Origin: Vibrio superstes | GTDB lineage: Bacteria > Pseudomonadota > Gammaproteobacteria > Enterobacterales > Vibrionaceae | Assembly (NCBI RefSeq): GCF_003569005.1 | Contig: NZ_BCUR01000001.1 | Span: 1,493,893-1,557,892 of the forward strand | Length of the DNA stretch: 64,000 nt | Reading direction: 5' to 3' | In this document: in pieces, positions 44,621 to 52,906 of the stretch | Layout of the letters: the number at the start of each line of letters is the position of its first letter | Numbering within the stretch: position 1 is the first letter of the stretch | Notes under the pieces: generated by a model | The model's input: the letters and a program-made list of their open reading frames with translations, nothing else | Told to the model about the DNA's origin: nothing | Database searches by the model: none | Made by a program: the position numbers and the translations under genes

Positions 44621-45703
44621 CTATATCTCGCGCACAGTAATTTTGTCTGCTTTGTCACCTTCATTCAGGTAGTGCGTACCGCTAATGACGATCTGATCGC
44701 CGGCCGATAAATCACCTTTTATGCAGGCGTTGTTTGCATCGATGGAATCCAGCTCTACTGGTCGAGACTCTATAATGCCTTGGTTGACCACGTTGACTCG
44801 CATATCGTGCTTATTGCCTAGGATGGAAGAGTAGGGAACACAGTAAGAGGAGTCGCCGATGGATAGATTGGCAACAACAGTGACGGATTTTCCAGGGAAC
44901 AACATCTCAGATGAAGCATCAAGGGTCATGGTTACCGTATAGGTTTGCTTGATCAAGTGTGGTTGAGAGGCAACCTCACTCACGGTGGCAGGAACTGAGT
45001 GCTTGGCTTGATACCATGTCACCTTCGTTGACTGATGCGGTTTGAATTCATGTATCAGGTTTTCAGGTACATCAATATCTACCTCAAGACGGTTATTGTC
45101 TTGAAGTGACGCAACAGCAATACCAGGAAGTACCTGCTCGTGTTGCTCGTAGTTAACGCCACCTATCACACCACTAAACGGCGCTCTGAGTTCTGTGTAA
45201 CTCAACGTATCTTGCGCACGCTCAATGTTTTTTTGTACTACTTTGACCGCAGATAGGCTTCGTTCATAACCACTGATGGCTCTGTCCAGGTTAACGCTGG
45301 CGATTGCGTCATCATCGATGGCTTGTTTAACTCGAGAGAGTTCAGCCTTTGCTAGTTTGTGTGCAGATTTCGCCTCAAGCATGCGAGCTTCAAATTCTTC
45401 AAGGGCAACTTGATAATCGTGAGGGTCTAGGCGCGCGATTACTTGACCTTTTTCGACAAAATCGCCTTTTTTAATCAATAATTCACTTATGGTGCCTGGA
45501 ACTCGAAACGCGAGTCCGGCCTTTTCCTGCGAATGTACCACTCCAGTAAACTGCTTTGTAGCTTGAGATGTCGGGTCTTGTAACTCTACGACTTGAATAC
45601 TACGTTGAGGCTTAGAGGCGATCTCTGGTGTAGATTCAATTTGTTGGCAGGCACTTAGTAGCAAGACTAGGGTGCTCGCTACTATTGTTTTGGAATATGG
45701 CAT
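44621..45703 (-). CDS. RND periplasmic adaptor lipoprotein (second system)
   Basis: A 360-residue membrane-fusion protein, lipobox LLSAC (residue 19). The first lipoyl half is ELLIKKGDFVEKGQVIARLDPHDY. A coiled coil at ~95-150 and the second half LRAPFSGVIGGVNYEQHEQV follow, then the beta-barrel. It is the first gene of the pump operon. Its AAGGAG ribosome site lies partly in a 7-bp stem (45707-45730), so translation may be restrained by that hairpin. A LysR gene lies 78 bases upstream in the same direction and may share its transcript. Confidence 0.9.
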   Translation of the reverse strand: MPYSKTIVASTLVLLLSACQQIESTPEIASKPQRSIQVVELQDPTSQATKQFTGVVHSQEKAGLAFRVPGTISELLIKKGDFVEKGQVIARLDPHDYQVALEEFEARMLEAKSAHKLAKAELSRVKQAIDDDAIASVNLDRAISGYERSLSAVKVVQKNIERAQDTLSYTELRAPFSGVIGGVNYEQHEQVLPGIAVASLQDNNRLEVDIDVPENLIHEFKPHQSTKVTWYQAKHSVPATVSEVASQPHLIKQTYTVTMTLDASSEMLFPGKSVTVVANLSIGDSSYCVPYSSILGNKHDMRVNVVNQGIIESRPVELDSIDANNACIKGDLSAGDQIVISGTHYLNEGDKADKITVREI

Positions 45704-45706
45704 ATT

Positions 45707-45730
45707 CGGGCTCCTTAATTGTAGAGCCCG
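45707..45730 (-). promoter_or_regulatory. Hairpin overlapping the adaptor ribosome-binding site
   Basis: Minus strand CGGGCTC-TACAATTAAG-GAGCCCG, ending four bases before the ATG. AAGGAG is shared between loop and 3' arm, so the folded form would hide part of the Shine-Dalgarno. It may also serve as a weak stop for transcripts coming from lysR. Confidence 0.5.
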
Positions 45731-45781
45731 ATTGTAAGAGTTTGCTCAACAGAGATAATCTGTCATTCACAAGAATCACTG

Positions 45782-46681
45782 TCATGAATTTTGAGACAAT
45801 AAAGGATATTCTGGGATTTTTTGCGCTAAATAGTCTATCAATATGCGACTAGCATGGTTCAACGTTTGCGGTTTTGGGTGGAGTAGATAAGCCTGATAAC
45901 CAACGGATGAAAGATCTGATAAAATTCTCACTATCTTGCCTTGCTCTAACTCCTCTTGAACCATGGCATCAGGCAGAAAGCTAATCCCCTTACCCATAAC
46001 CAATGATCGACGAATAAGTCCAACACTGTTGCATACTAGCCAGGGAGAGACGAGGATCTGGTCTGAATCAAAAAGCCATAGGTTATCAACACTGCCACTG
46101 GGCCAGCGATAGCATAAAATCTCATGTTGTTTGAGATCCTCCAATGAGTTTATTTTGGCATGAGATTGAAGATACTCAGGGGATGCCAATAGGGAGTGCT
46201 TAAGTGTTATTAATGGCTTGGCTATAAGGTCTGAGTCCTCTAGCTTGCCACCGTGAAAAGAGATGTCTAAGCCATGTTGATAAAACTCTTTAAAGCCATT
46301 ACTCACAGTGCGCAAATCGATTTCCACATTGGGATATTGTTCATGAAACTCAAACAGTGCGGACTGAATAAACTCGTAGGTCTCTGCGATTAAGCCTAAT
46401 TTGACTCTTCCTGAGACCTCTTTGCTTGAAAAGGTCACCTCTTGATTTGCATCATCGAGCAGCTCTACGATTCTTTGAACCTTCGAAAAGTAACTTTCTC
46501 CATTGTGCGTCAAGGAAAGTGAACGAGTAGTACGGTGAAAGAGTTGAGTATTAATCTCTTTCTCAAGGTCGTTGATGCGTCTGCTGACATTAGCTCGGGG
46601 TAGGTCGAGAGCATTTGCAGCAGCGGTAAAGCTACCTAATTCAACAACGCGAAGGAACAGTTTAAGGTCTTCAGTTTTCAT
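45782..46681 (-). CDS. LysR-family transcriptional regulator
   Basis: A 299-residue regulator. HTH at ~3-60 (LKLFLRVVELGSFTAAANALDLPRANVSRRINDLEKEINTQLFHRTTRS), and a ligand-binding domain with ISFHGGKLEDSDLIAKPL and CNSVGLIRRSLVMGKGISFLPD, typical of the DhaR/PtxR-like LysR subgroup. It lies upstream of and in the same direction as the adaptor-permease-channel operon, with 78 bases between, so it likely regulates that pump. It is not the usual divergent layout. No strong ribosome site is visible. Confidence 0.88.
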   Translation of the reverse strand: MKTEDLKLFLRVVELGSFTAAANALDLPRANVSRRINDLEKEINTQLFHRTTRSLSLTHNGESYFSKVQRIVELLDDANQEVTFSSKEVSGRVKLGLIAETYEFIQSALFEFHEQYPNVEIDLRTVSNGFKEFYQHGLDISFHGGKLEDSDLIAKPLITLKHSLLASPEYLQSHAKINSLEDLKQHEILCYRWPSGSVDNLWLFDSDQILVSPWLVCNSVGLIRRSLVMGKGISFLPDAMVQEELEQGKIVRILSDLSSVGYQAYLLHPKPQTLNHASRILIDYLAQKIPEYPLLSQNS

Positions 46682-46870
46682 GAAAAGTCTATTGCCTGAG
46701 TGAGAACGAGTAAGTTTAATTTAGGATATCTTAGTTAGACGGCGTTCGATATAGCCCAGATTACCGTTCTTATCCATAAATGAGTTTTATAGACCATCTA
46801 AATTTCAGTGGCGTTATTTCTCCTAAGGGCTTGGTTACAATGAAACGAGTAACAAGAAGAGAACGTAGAC

Positions 46871-46969
46871 ATGAAAAAGCTCGAATTCGGAATAGGACAG
46901 ATTGAGGTAGGGCACGTTGCCATAGCGATCGCTATGCTGCTGCTGAGTATATTCTTTGGCGTGCTATAG
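46871..46969 (+). CDS. Small membrane protein of 32 residues
   Basis: ATG to TAG frame of 32 codons. A charged N-terminus (MKKLEFGIGQIEVGH) leads into one hydrophobic helix (VAIAIAMLLLSIFFGVL) that reaches the C-terminus. AAGAGA lies about eight bases upstream. The composition is that of a single-pass small membrane protein, and the frame is not in the shadow of another gene. I know no named homologue. It stands alone between the divergent LysR gene and the membrane/HlyD operon. Confidence 0.55.
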   Translation: MKKLEFGIGQIEVGHVAIAIAMLLLSIFFGVL

Positions 46970-47134
46970 GGCGCTAAGGTAATAAATCGCTTTTTGGTGT
47001 TTATGAGTAGCCACTGTTTACAGATAAGCAGGGCCTAAGTGTGCGCATAAGAAAAAGGAATAACGCATATTCCTACAGCGCAATGAGGATAACGTAAAAT
47101 TCGCGCGAAACTCATAACAATAAGCGAATAAAAA

Positions 47135-47647
47135 ATGTCTGCTACGTCTTTACCTTCTTCTAACGAAGGCATGGGAAGAAAAATAGCAAGGAGCATCATT
47201 TCAGTTGTCTTATACGTGCTTAAAGCCGTGATTGTTTTTGGCGTTATCGCTGGAGCATCTATTGCTTTATCCAAATTAGGCTCGATCCACGGAAAGGATC
47301 TACCCGCTGAATATTTCGTCGACGGATACCCTACAATCCTTAAACTACTCGATTCTGAAGTCTTCATGGGCTTCGTATTCTTTGTCACTATCGCAATATT
47401 GGTTTACTTAGTGTATTTGTTCTGGCAACTACATGAAATTGCGGTACATAAGGCGTCAGAGATGTCGAGTGCCCACACCCAAATCGTTTTTGCCCTCTCT
47501 TTGTGTGGTCTGTTTATCAACAAGGTTTGGTGGGTTCTGGCCATCATCATCGCATTTGCCCGTTGGGATGTTATTGGAGAGTCCATCTCTAAAATCATTC
47601 GAAATGGTATCTCTGGCAAAGCGCAAACTAAAGCATCTGAGGAGTAA
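47135..47647 (+). CDS. Inner-membrane protein of unknown function, partner of HlyD-type protein
   Basis: A 170-residue protein with three hydrophobic segments: residues ~18-45, 75-97 and ~113-140 (IVFALSLCGLFINKVWWVLAIIIAF). I do not recognise the family. It ends three bases before the HlyD-like gene, so the two form an operon, similar in plan to E. coli yibI-yibH (small membrane protein plus membrane-fusion protein). An export role as the inner-membrane part is a guess. There is no clear Shine-Dalgarno before this ATG. Confidence 0.75.
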   Translation: MSATSLPSSNEGMGRKIARSIISVVLYVLKAVIVFGVIAGASIALSKLGSIHGKDLPAEYFVDGYPTILKLLDSEVFMGFVFFVTIAILVYLVYLFWQLHEIAVHKASEMSSAHTQIVFALSLCGLFINKVWWVLAIIIAFARWDVIGESISKIIRNGISGKAQTKASEE

Positions 47648-47650
47648 TCA

Positions 47651-48682
47651 ATGAAAGAGATTATGCTACCTTACATCCTGATTTGCTGGATTTTAGTGAA
47701 GACAGGTGTGGTCAAGTGGAACTTGAGAAGCGGTACCTTTATGGTCAGTACAGGCATGTTTTTAGCGACCATGCTATTCATTGCCCACCGTTTTTGGTCA
47801 CCTGCGGACTTAACAGACAGTACCACAGTGAAAGCCCCTCATGCGGTATTAAGTCCATTATTTGGCCAAGAAGTAGATCAAGTATTTGTTACTCACAACC
47901 AGATGGTAAAAAAAGGTGATTTGATTTATACCCTTCGCTCTGAAGATACTGAATCACAATTAGAAAGCCTAGAAGCTCAAAAGAAAGCAAGCGAAGCGGA
48001 AATCCTATCGCTGAGACTGCAACAAAAGAACGACAAGAAAACATTAGCAAGGTATGAAAAGCTAAAAGATTTCTCACATGATTCTCAGCGAGATGAAACA
48101 CGTACAGCCATTGAAACGGCAGAAGCGAAAATCGCTGCAGCACATGCCCAGATCATGAATATCGAAGCGCAAGTAGCATCTGCAAAGTGGCAACATGAGC
48201 GCCGTGAAGTTCGTGCTCCATTTGATGGACAGCTATCTATTACCAACATTACCAGTGGTACACGTACTGGTAACATGCACTTGTACTCAACCGAAAACAA
48301 GTTTGTTGAGATGCGTATCCCTGATCAAACGTATCGTGGAATCAAAGAAGGGCAGTTTGCTGAGTTTTATGTAGACGCTTATCCTGGAGAGATTTTCCGT
48401 GGTCGTGTACACAGTGTGACTACTGGTACGGGTGAAGCGCAGGTTCAAGTGCGTCAAGGTAGCCAGCATGTGAGACAGCACGTTGGAAACAACATGAACT
48501 CACATGGTCGTACTATAGTGATTGAGTTTAATGAACCCGAAGGTTACAACATCCCAATTGGTTCAACAGGCTCTGGCTGGGTTTCAGCGGACAAGCCACA
48601 CCCAATGCTAGGCTTTATGGACATTATTGGTGGTGCTACCGTTCGTCTTAAAGCTTACAAAGCCTATTTGTCAGCGTTGTAG
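47651..48682 (+). CDS. HlyD-family membrane-fusion protein
   Basis: A 343-residue protein anchored by N-terminal membrane helices (LPYILICWILVKTGV and TFMVSTGMFLATMLFIA). A biotinyl/lipoyl half-motif follows (VFVTHNQMVKKGDLIYTLRSEDTES). A long coiled-coil hairpin spans ~95-190, the second half is REVRAPFDGQLSITNITSGT, and a beta-barrel ends in GSTGSGWVSADKP. GAGGAG precedes the ATG. It acts as a periplasmic adaptor for an exporter, but no pump gene is nearby; the 170-residue membrane protein is its only partner. Its terminator hairpin is split by a MITE-like element. Confidence 0.88.
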   Translation: MKEIMLPYILICWILVKTGVVKWNLRSGTFMVSTGMFLATMLFIAHRFWSPADLTDSTTVKAPHAVLSPLFGQEVDQVFVTHNQMVKKGDLIYTLRSEDTESQLESLEAQKKASEAEILSLRLQQKNDKKTLARYEKLKDFSHDSQRDETRTAIETAEAKIAAAHAQIMNIEAQVASAKWQHERREVRAPFDGQLSITNITSGTRTGNMHLYSTENKFVEMRIPDQTYRGIKEGQFAEFYVDAYPGEIFRGRVHSVTTGTGEAQVQVRQGSQHVRQHVGNNMNSHGRTIVIEFNEPEGYNIPIGSTGSGWVSADKPHPMLGFMDIIGGATVRLKAYKAYLSAL

Positions 48683-48708
48683 TAAACCATAAAACCATCA
48701 AGTAAAAA

Positions 48709-49021
48709 GGGCAGTATCACTAGGGTCTGTTGACCTTTTGCGATTAAATTTTGCTCGACCAGAAGCCATTTAATCAAGGCGAGGGACTTGCCGCCTAGTC
48801 ATCTAAGCAAAAGTCGCTCAACGAAGAGTAAATGGCTTCTGGCCGAGCCTTTCTTGCCGAGCCCTTCGGGTAGCGCTTTGTTGGGCATTTCTACCGCGTT
48901 AGTCACTTTTCATGTGGAACCACCACACCTAAAAGCGACTGCCTTGTATTAATACCCAACAAATCGCTACAAAAATAACCTCAAAAGGTCAACAGACCCT
49001 AATATGATGCTGCCCTTTTTT
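48709..49021 (+). terminator. Terminator hairpin interrupted in its loop by a MITE-like element
   Basis: Left arm GGGCAGTATCA (48709-48719) and right arm TGATGCTGCCC (49005-49015) followed by T6. They pair over 11 bp with one G-U. Removing the element and one TA restores a 6-base loop, CTAATA. With the insert, the arms lie almost 300 bases apart. Confidence 0.7.
48723..48999. mobile_element. MITE-like element, copy 2
   Basis: 277 bp, in the same orientation as copy 1 at 21015-21276. Terminal inverted repeats GGGTCTGTTGACCTTTTG and CAAAAGGTCAACAGACCC are perfect here; TA flanks both ends. It carries a 14-base insertion relative to copy 1 (near 48850). The internal inverted repeat is CTCGACCAGAAGCCATTTA and TAAATGGCTTCTGGCCGAG, with two paired substitutions relative to copy 1 that keep pairing. 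No coding capacity. Confidence 0.85.
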
Positions 49022-49035
49022 ATATTGAGTGAGAG

Positions 49036-49854
49036 TTAAAGTGTTGGGTTCTTTTTGAGTTCTTCGTGTACGCTCTTCTCCACCAGATTTGCAATCCAGA
49101 CACTCTTTGGAGACTTCCTCTTAGAGGCTTTCAATACTATCGCAGTATCAATACCTAAATCAGAAATATCGGCTTCGGCTCTATAGGATATATATCGCAT
49201 GGTATGTGTGCGATCCATTAACTGAGACAACAGCATATAGTTATCAACTAAAATAGTCGCTTCAACATCAGGAAGGGCGCGCTGGAAGCGGTTCTCGTAA
49301 TCGTTCACACCTGAAGCGATATACTTTACAAATTCTCCTTCGGTGTTTCCCGCTATAACCCCAGAGCCCTCATACATTTTCTTTTGAAAGAGTGTTTGAG
49401 GCTTATCGCTTAAGATATGAAATCCTAGGTCGACTTCTTCATCAAGAATCATATTCTCTGACAGTTTTGTCCAGTTTCTCATTTCAATGATGGCATCGGT
49501 TTCTTCTCTTATTTTACTAATAATTGAGTTACCAAAGCGAATGAGTAGGGGCTCCAGAATGTGAATAGTAATGCGGTCTACGTTCACTGGAGAAAATTCT
49601 TCTGGTTCTAGAGAGTGAGAAATCTGCTCTATAGCGTTTTGGAGCTTGGGTTGTATGCTTAGAGCATACGATGTTGGCGATAACCCCTCAGCGCTGCGTG
49701 TGAACAGAGGATCATCGAGTTCTTCTCGCAACTGGGACAATACCTTTGAAATATAGGATTGTGATCGCCCAAGTTTTTTTGCCGTTCGCTGGGTCGAGTG
49801 TGTTTGCATTAAATTCAAAAACACATTCAATGAATTGAGGTCTGTAATTCTCAT
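49036..49854 (-). CDS. LysR-family transcriptional regulator, divergent from fadL-like gene
   Basis: A 272-residue regulator, at the short end for LysR. HTH at ~4-62 (LNSLNVFLNLMQTHSTQRTAKKLGRSQSYISKVLSQLREELDDPLF), and a divergent effector domain that I could not place in a subgroup. It points away from the FadL-type porin gene with 208 bases between; inverted TTATAACGAATA/TATTCGTATAA elements lie in that spacer, so it probably controls the porin. Its downstream end abuts the interrupted terminator. Confidence 0.85.
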   Translation of the reverse strand: MRITDLNSLNVFLNLMQTHSTQRTAKKLGRSQSYISKVLSQLREELDDPLFTRSAEGLSPTSYALSIQPKLQNAIEQISHSLEPEEFSPVNVDRITIHILEPLLIRFGNSIISKIREETDAIIEMRNWTKLSENMILDEEVDLGFHILSDKPQTLFQKKMYEGSGVIAGNTEGEFVKYIASGVNDYENRFQRALPDVEATILVDNYMLLSQLMDRTHTMRYISYRAEADISDLGIDTAIVLKASKRKSPKSVWIANLVEKSVHEELKKNPTL

Positions 49855-49916
49855 CCTATCGCCATTACTACACTACATAGTTATAGAGTAGCAAAAAACT
49901 AATAAAATCAATAAGC

Positions 49917-49990
49917 TTATAACGAATAAGTTCCGTTAAATTTCCCAGTGATAATCGATATTCCTACAAGCTATAAGCCTATTCGTATAA
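49917..49990. promoter_or_regulatory. Divergent LysR/FadL control region
   Basis: TTATAACGAATA (49917-49928) and TATTCGTATAA (49980-49990) are near-perfect inverted copies. The second overlaps a TATAAT -10 box (49986-49991) that has no good -35, as expected of an activator-dependent promoter for the porin gene. Function inferred. Confidence 0.35.
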
Positions 49991-50062
49991 TACGCATAGA
50001 TATGGATTTGGCGATTGATGCGCTAAATCCCTAGACCTACTCAATTATAGATTTGGAACATT

Positions 50063-51316
50063 ATGTCAACAAATAGACTTCCATCCATCATATCTGCAGT
50101 ATCAACTAAGCAATCTTCTAACCTATCACTTTCTCGCTTAACCATGATGACTTCAGTAGCTCTTGCTTCTGCTTTGCCAACAATGGCAAATGCAAGTGGC
50201 ATATTTCTTCAGGAAGCAGTGACTGCAAATGCAGGTGTTGCCGGTGCAGGTGACGGTGTGTATACCGAATCCGCTGCTGCTATGTGGACCAACCCTGCGA
50301 CTATGTCTTACATGGGTGAATCTTTAACGACTATTAATCTAATGGCGTTTGATCTCAAGATGAAGTTTCACGATGCGGATACGCCGGCACAAGACGGTGA
50401 AGCGCAATCTTATCTGCCGTCTATCTCAATTTTCCATGCGCACCAGGTTTCTGAAAAAGTGCACTTAGGTTTGGCGTTAGGAGCTGCTGGTGGTTCTAGT
50501 CTATCTTATGGTGACGACTGGGCAGGAGCGGGTGCGTTAGATTCAATTACTTTAAACGTAATTGTTCTTAATCCATCAATGTCGTACAAGATCAATGACC
50601 AGTGGTCTGTGGGTGGTGGTGTGCAGTTTAGTTGGGCTGCGTTTGAGCAAACTACCAAGTTGTTAACAGCTGAGCAAGATACTGATTGGGCCTATGGCTA
50701 CAATCTAGGCGTGATGTACCGACCTACTGATAATATTGATCTTGGCTTAAGCTATCGCTCCAAGTCTGAACACGAATTTAATATGGATGTTAAGACACCT
50801 TTAGGAGTCTCTGATATTGATAGTTTAAAAACCGAAGTGGACGTGCCTGAAATAGTTGATTTTAGCATTCGTTACGGCATAAACCCGGATTTAAACCTGT
50901 TAGGTAGTATTCAATTCCATCGCTGGAGTGCTTGGGATGAGACTGTATTAGATCTCGGTACCCCTGTTGGTGGGGTTGCCATCAAACGTGAATGGGATGA
51001 TGTCTGGAAGTTTGCGATTGGTGCTGATTATCGTTTAAACAGCGACTGGCGTTTGAAGACAGGCTTCTCCTATGAAACATCACCACAAGATGATCCTGAA
51101 AAACAGTGGGTTGATTTACCAGTAGGCGAGCAATACCGTTACTCGATAGGCGCATCTACGAATTGGGATGATGTCGGAATAGACTTCTTCTATGAATATG
51201 CAGATTTAGGTGAAGTAGAGTCAGCAAAACGTTCTATCGCGGGGGGACCAGGTGTTGGCGTTAACGGCATCTTTGATGGACGCATTCACTTCCTTGGTGT
51301 GAACTTCACTATCTAA
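50063..51316 (+). CDS. FadL/OmpP1-family outer-membrane transporter
   Basis: A 417-residue outer-membrane beta-barrel for hydrophobic compounds such as long-chain fatty acids. The mature N-terminus SGIFLQEAVTANAGVAGAGDGVYTESAAAMWTNPATMSYM is the FadL hatch, with the conserved NPA. Amphipathic strands follow to the terminal aromatic-rich FDGRIHFLGVNFTI. The signal peptide core (MMTSVALASALPTMANA) is preceded by ~26 polar residues; an internal start at 50141 is possible but has no ribosome site. A LysR gene is divergent. An own terminator follows. The substrate is unknown. Confidence 0.9.
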   Translation: MSTNRLPSIISAVSTKQSSNLSLSRLTMMTSVALASALPTMANASGIFLQEAVTANAGVAGAGDGVYTESAAAMWTNPATMSYMGESLTTINLMAFDLKMKFHDADTPAQDGEAQSYLPSISIFHAHQVSEKVHLGLALGAAGGSSLSYGDDWAGAGALDSITLNVIVLNPSMSYKINDQWSVGGGVQFSWAAFEQTTKLLTAEQDTDWAYGYNLGVMYRPTDNIDLGLSYRSKSEHEFNMDVKTPLGVSDIDSLKTEVDVPEIVDFSIRYGINPDLNLLGSIQFHRWSAWDETVLDLGTPVGGVAIKREWDDVWKFAIGADYRLNSDWRLKTGFSYETSPQDDPEKQWVDLPVGEQYRYSIGASTNWDDVGIDFFYEYADLGEVESAKRSIAGGPGVGVNGIFDGRIHFLGVNFTI

Positions 51317-51340
51317 GCTTTCCGACACTGGATATTGTAT

Positions 51341-51368
51341 AGAGCTGGCAATTCGCCGGCTCTTTTTA
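51341..51368. terminator. Terminator between fadL-like and PLD genes
   Basis: AGAGCTGGC-AATTC-GCCGGCTCT (one G-U) followed by T5, at the junction of convergent genes. It overlaps the PLD stop codon. Confidence 0.75.
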
Positions 51369-52892
51369 TAGTTGCTCTTCTATTGGCAAGACACCGGCGA
51401 CCCACGCTCCCATGCGTCTCCAGATACTAGCATCCGGCTCACTGGTGTAGGTAGTTTGCTCAGCAAGGTCTTGCCAAACTAAATCGCCATCCTCGACTTC
51501 AAGCTTATAAGCCATATTACGAATGTGTCCTTCCATCTCAGCCTTTGATTCAGAGACGAACTCTTCTTGTAGAATTAATACCGCCATTTCTGTGTTGATT
51601 TGAGCTGAACGTGGGTCCCAATTCATAGAGCCAACAAACAAGGTATCATCATCAATAAGCATTACCTTGGCATGCAGGCTAGAGTGGCTCTTTCCTGTCA
51701 TTGACCACTTATTTTTGATTTCAGCACTGGCTTTTATTTCCCATAGATCAACACCACCTTCGACAAGTTCTTCTCTGTATTTTGCATACCAACCGTGAAC
51801 CGCATAGACATCGTTTGAGGCCAATGAGTTGGTGACAATGGTGACTTTTTTTCCGGACTGAACTGCGCTAACCAGCATGTCAGTACCAATTTGAGTAGGA
51901 ACGAAATAGGGTGAGATGATAATGATTTCACTAGTGACATCTTGAAGCACTATTTGTAAGTCATCTATTAACTGACTTCCCTCACCGATGATTTTAGTGG
52001 GCTTATCATAAAGAAGCTTTCCTTTTCCCCAATAAATTTGTAGCTTGTGTTGCCTCATGTCTGAATAGAACTTAAGGCTAGTCATATCATAATGCCCTGA
52101 CGTAAATTGCCCCTTAAAGTCTTGGTCTAGAGCAAATTGTTTAACTTCTTCACTGGTGAGCTCTTTGTTTGTTGGGTTTATCCATTCGACAGGAACAGCG
52201 AATTCGCTATTCCAGTACTCATCATATTGGTCAGCGGTTTGCTCAACTGTGTTGCCATACAGTAAAAGATCAAAATCACCGAACTCAACGACCGATTGAT
52301 ATGAGAAATATTCGTTACCAATATTGCGCCCACCAACTATGCTAACCACACTATCTGCTGTTAGAGATTTATTGTGCATTCGACTGTTCAGGCGAGAGAA
52401 TTCAGCAAGGAAGCCTAGGTTTCTAGCCTTACGATAATTGTTTGGATTAAAGAGACGGACTTGAATATTGGGATGAGAATTAAGTCGTGCGAGATCGTCA
52501 TCATTTCGTTCTTGCATGTCATCGAGCAACACCCTCACTTTTACGCCTCGTTCAGCCGCTTCATAGAGCCTCCACGTTAATAGATGTCCCGTTTCATCAT
52601 CTCGGTAGATGTAATATTGAAGATCTAGGGTGTATTTAGCAGACTCAATTAAGGTGATGCGGGCGAGTAGGGCATCGTGACCAGTGTCTAACGGGTGAAA
52701 GCCTGTATATATTGAGGTGTCGTATTGGCTTTGCTCGAAGTATTGCGCGAGCGGACTATCTTCTTGATAGCCCAAGTGGTGAGTCACTGATTTTGGCGGG
52801 GGCTCGGATTGCGAAGCACAGCCTGTCACAACGCCAACAAAAAGTATGAATAAAAGCTTTAATAGAAATTTTGTTGGCAATCGTGTTAGCAA
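51366..52892 (-). CDS. Phospholipase D-family lipoprotein
   Basis: A 508-residue lipoprotein, lipobox VTGC near residue 25. Two HKD motifs mark the PLD/cardiolipin synthase superfamily: HNKSLTADSVVSIVGGRNIG in the first half and HAKVMLIDDDTLFVGSMNWD in the second. One His-Lys-Asp set per half forms a single active site. Expected role: phospholipid transphosphatidylation or hydrolysis at the periplasmic face. It lacks the N-terminal double helix of ClsA. The gene starts 14 bases after the nitroreductase stop on the same strand, so both may be in one transcript. Confidence 0.88.
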   Translation of the reverse strand: MLTRLPTKFLLKLLFILFVGVVTGCASQSEPPPKSVTHHLGYQEDSPLAQYFEQSQYDTSIYTGFHPLDTGHDALLARITLIESAKYTLDLQYYIYRDDETGHLLTWRLYEAAERGVKVRVLLDDMQERNDDDLARLNSHPNIQVRLFNPNNYRKARNLGFLAEFSRLNSRMHNKSLTADSVVSIVGGRNIGNEYFSYQSVVEFGDFDLLLYGNTVEQTADQYDEYWNSEFAVPVEWINPTNKELTSEEVKQFALDQDFKGQFTSGHYDMTSLKFYSDMRQHKLQIYWGKGKLLYDKPTKIIGEGSQLIDDLQIVLQDVTSEIIIISPYFVPTQIGTDMLVSAVQSGKKVTIVTNSLASNDVYAVHGWYAKYREELVEGGVDLWEIKASAEIKNKWSMTGKSHSSLHAKVMLIDDDTLFVGSMNWDPRSAQINTEMAVLILQEEFVSESKAEMEGHIRNMAYKLEVEDGDLVWQDLAEQTTYTSEPDASIWRRMGAWVAGVLPIEEQL

Positions 52893-52906
52893 TGTCGGTC
52901 CCTCGT

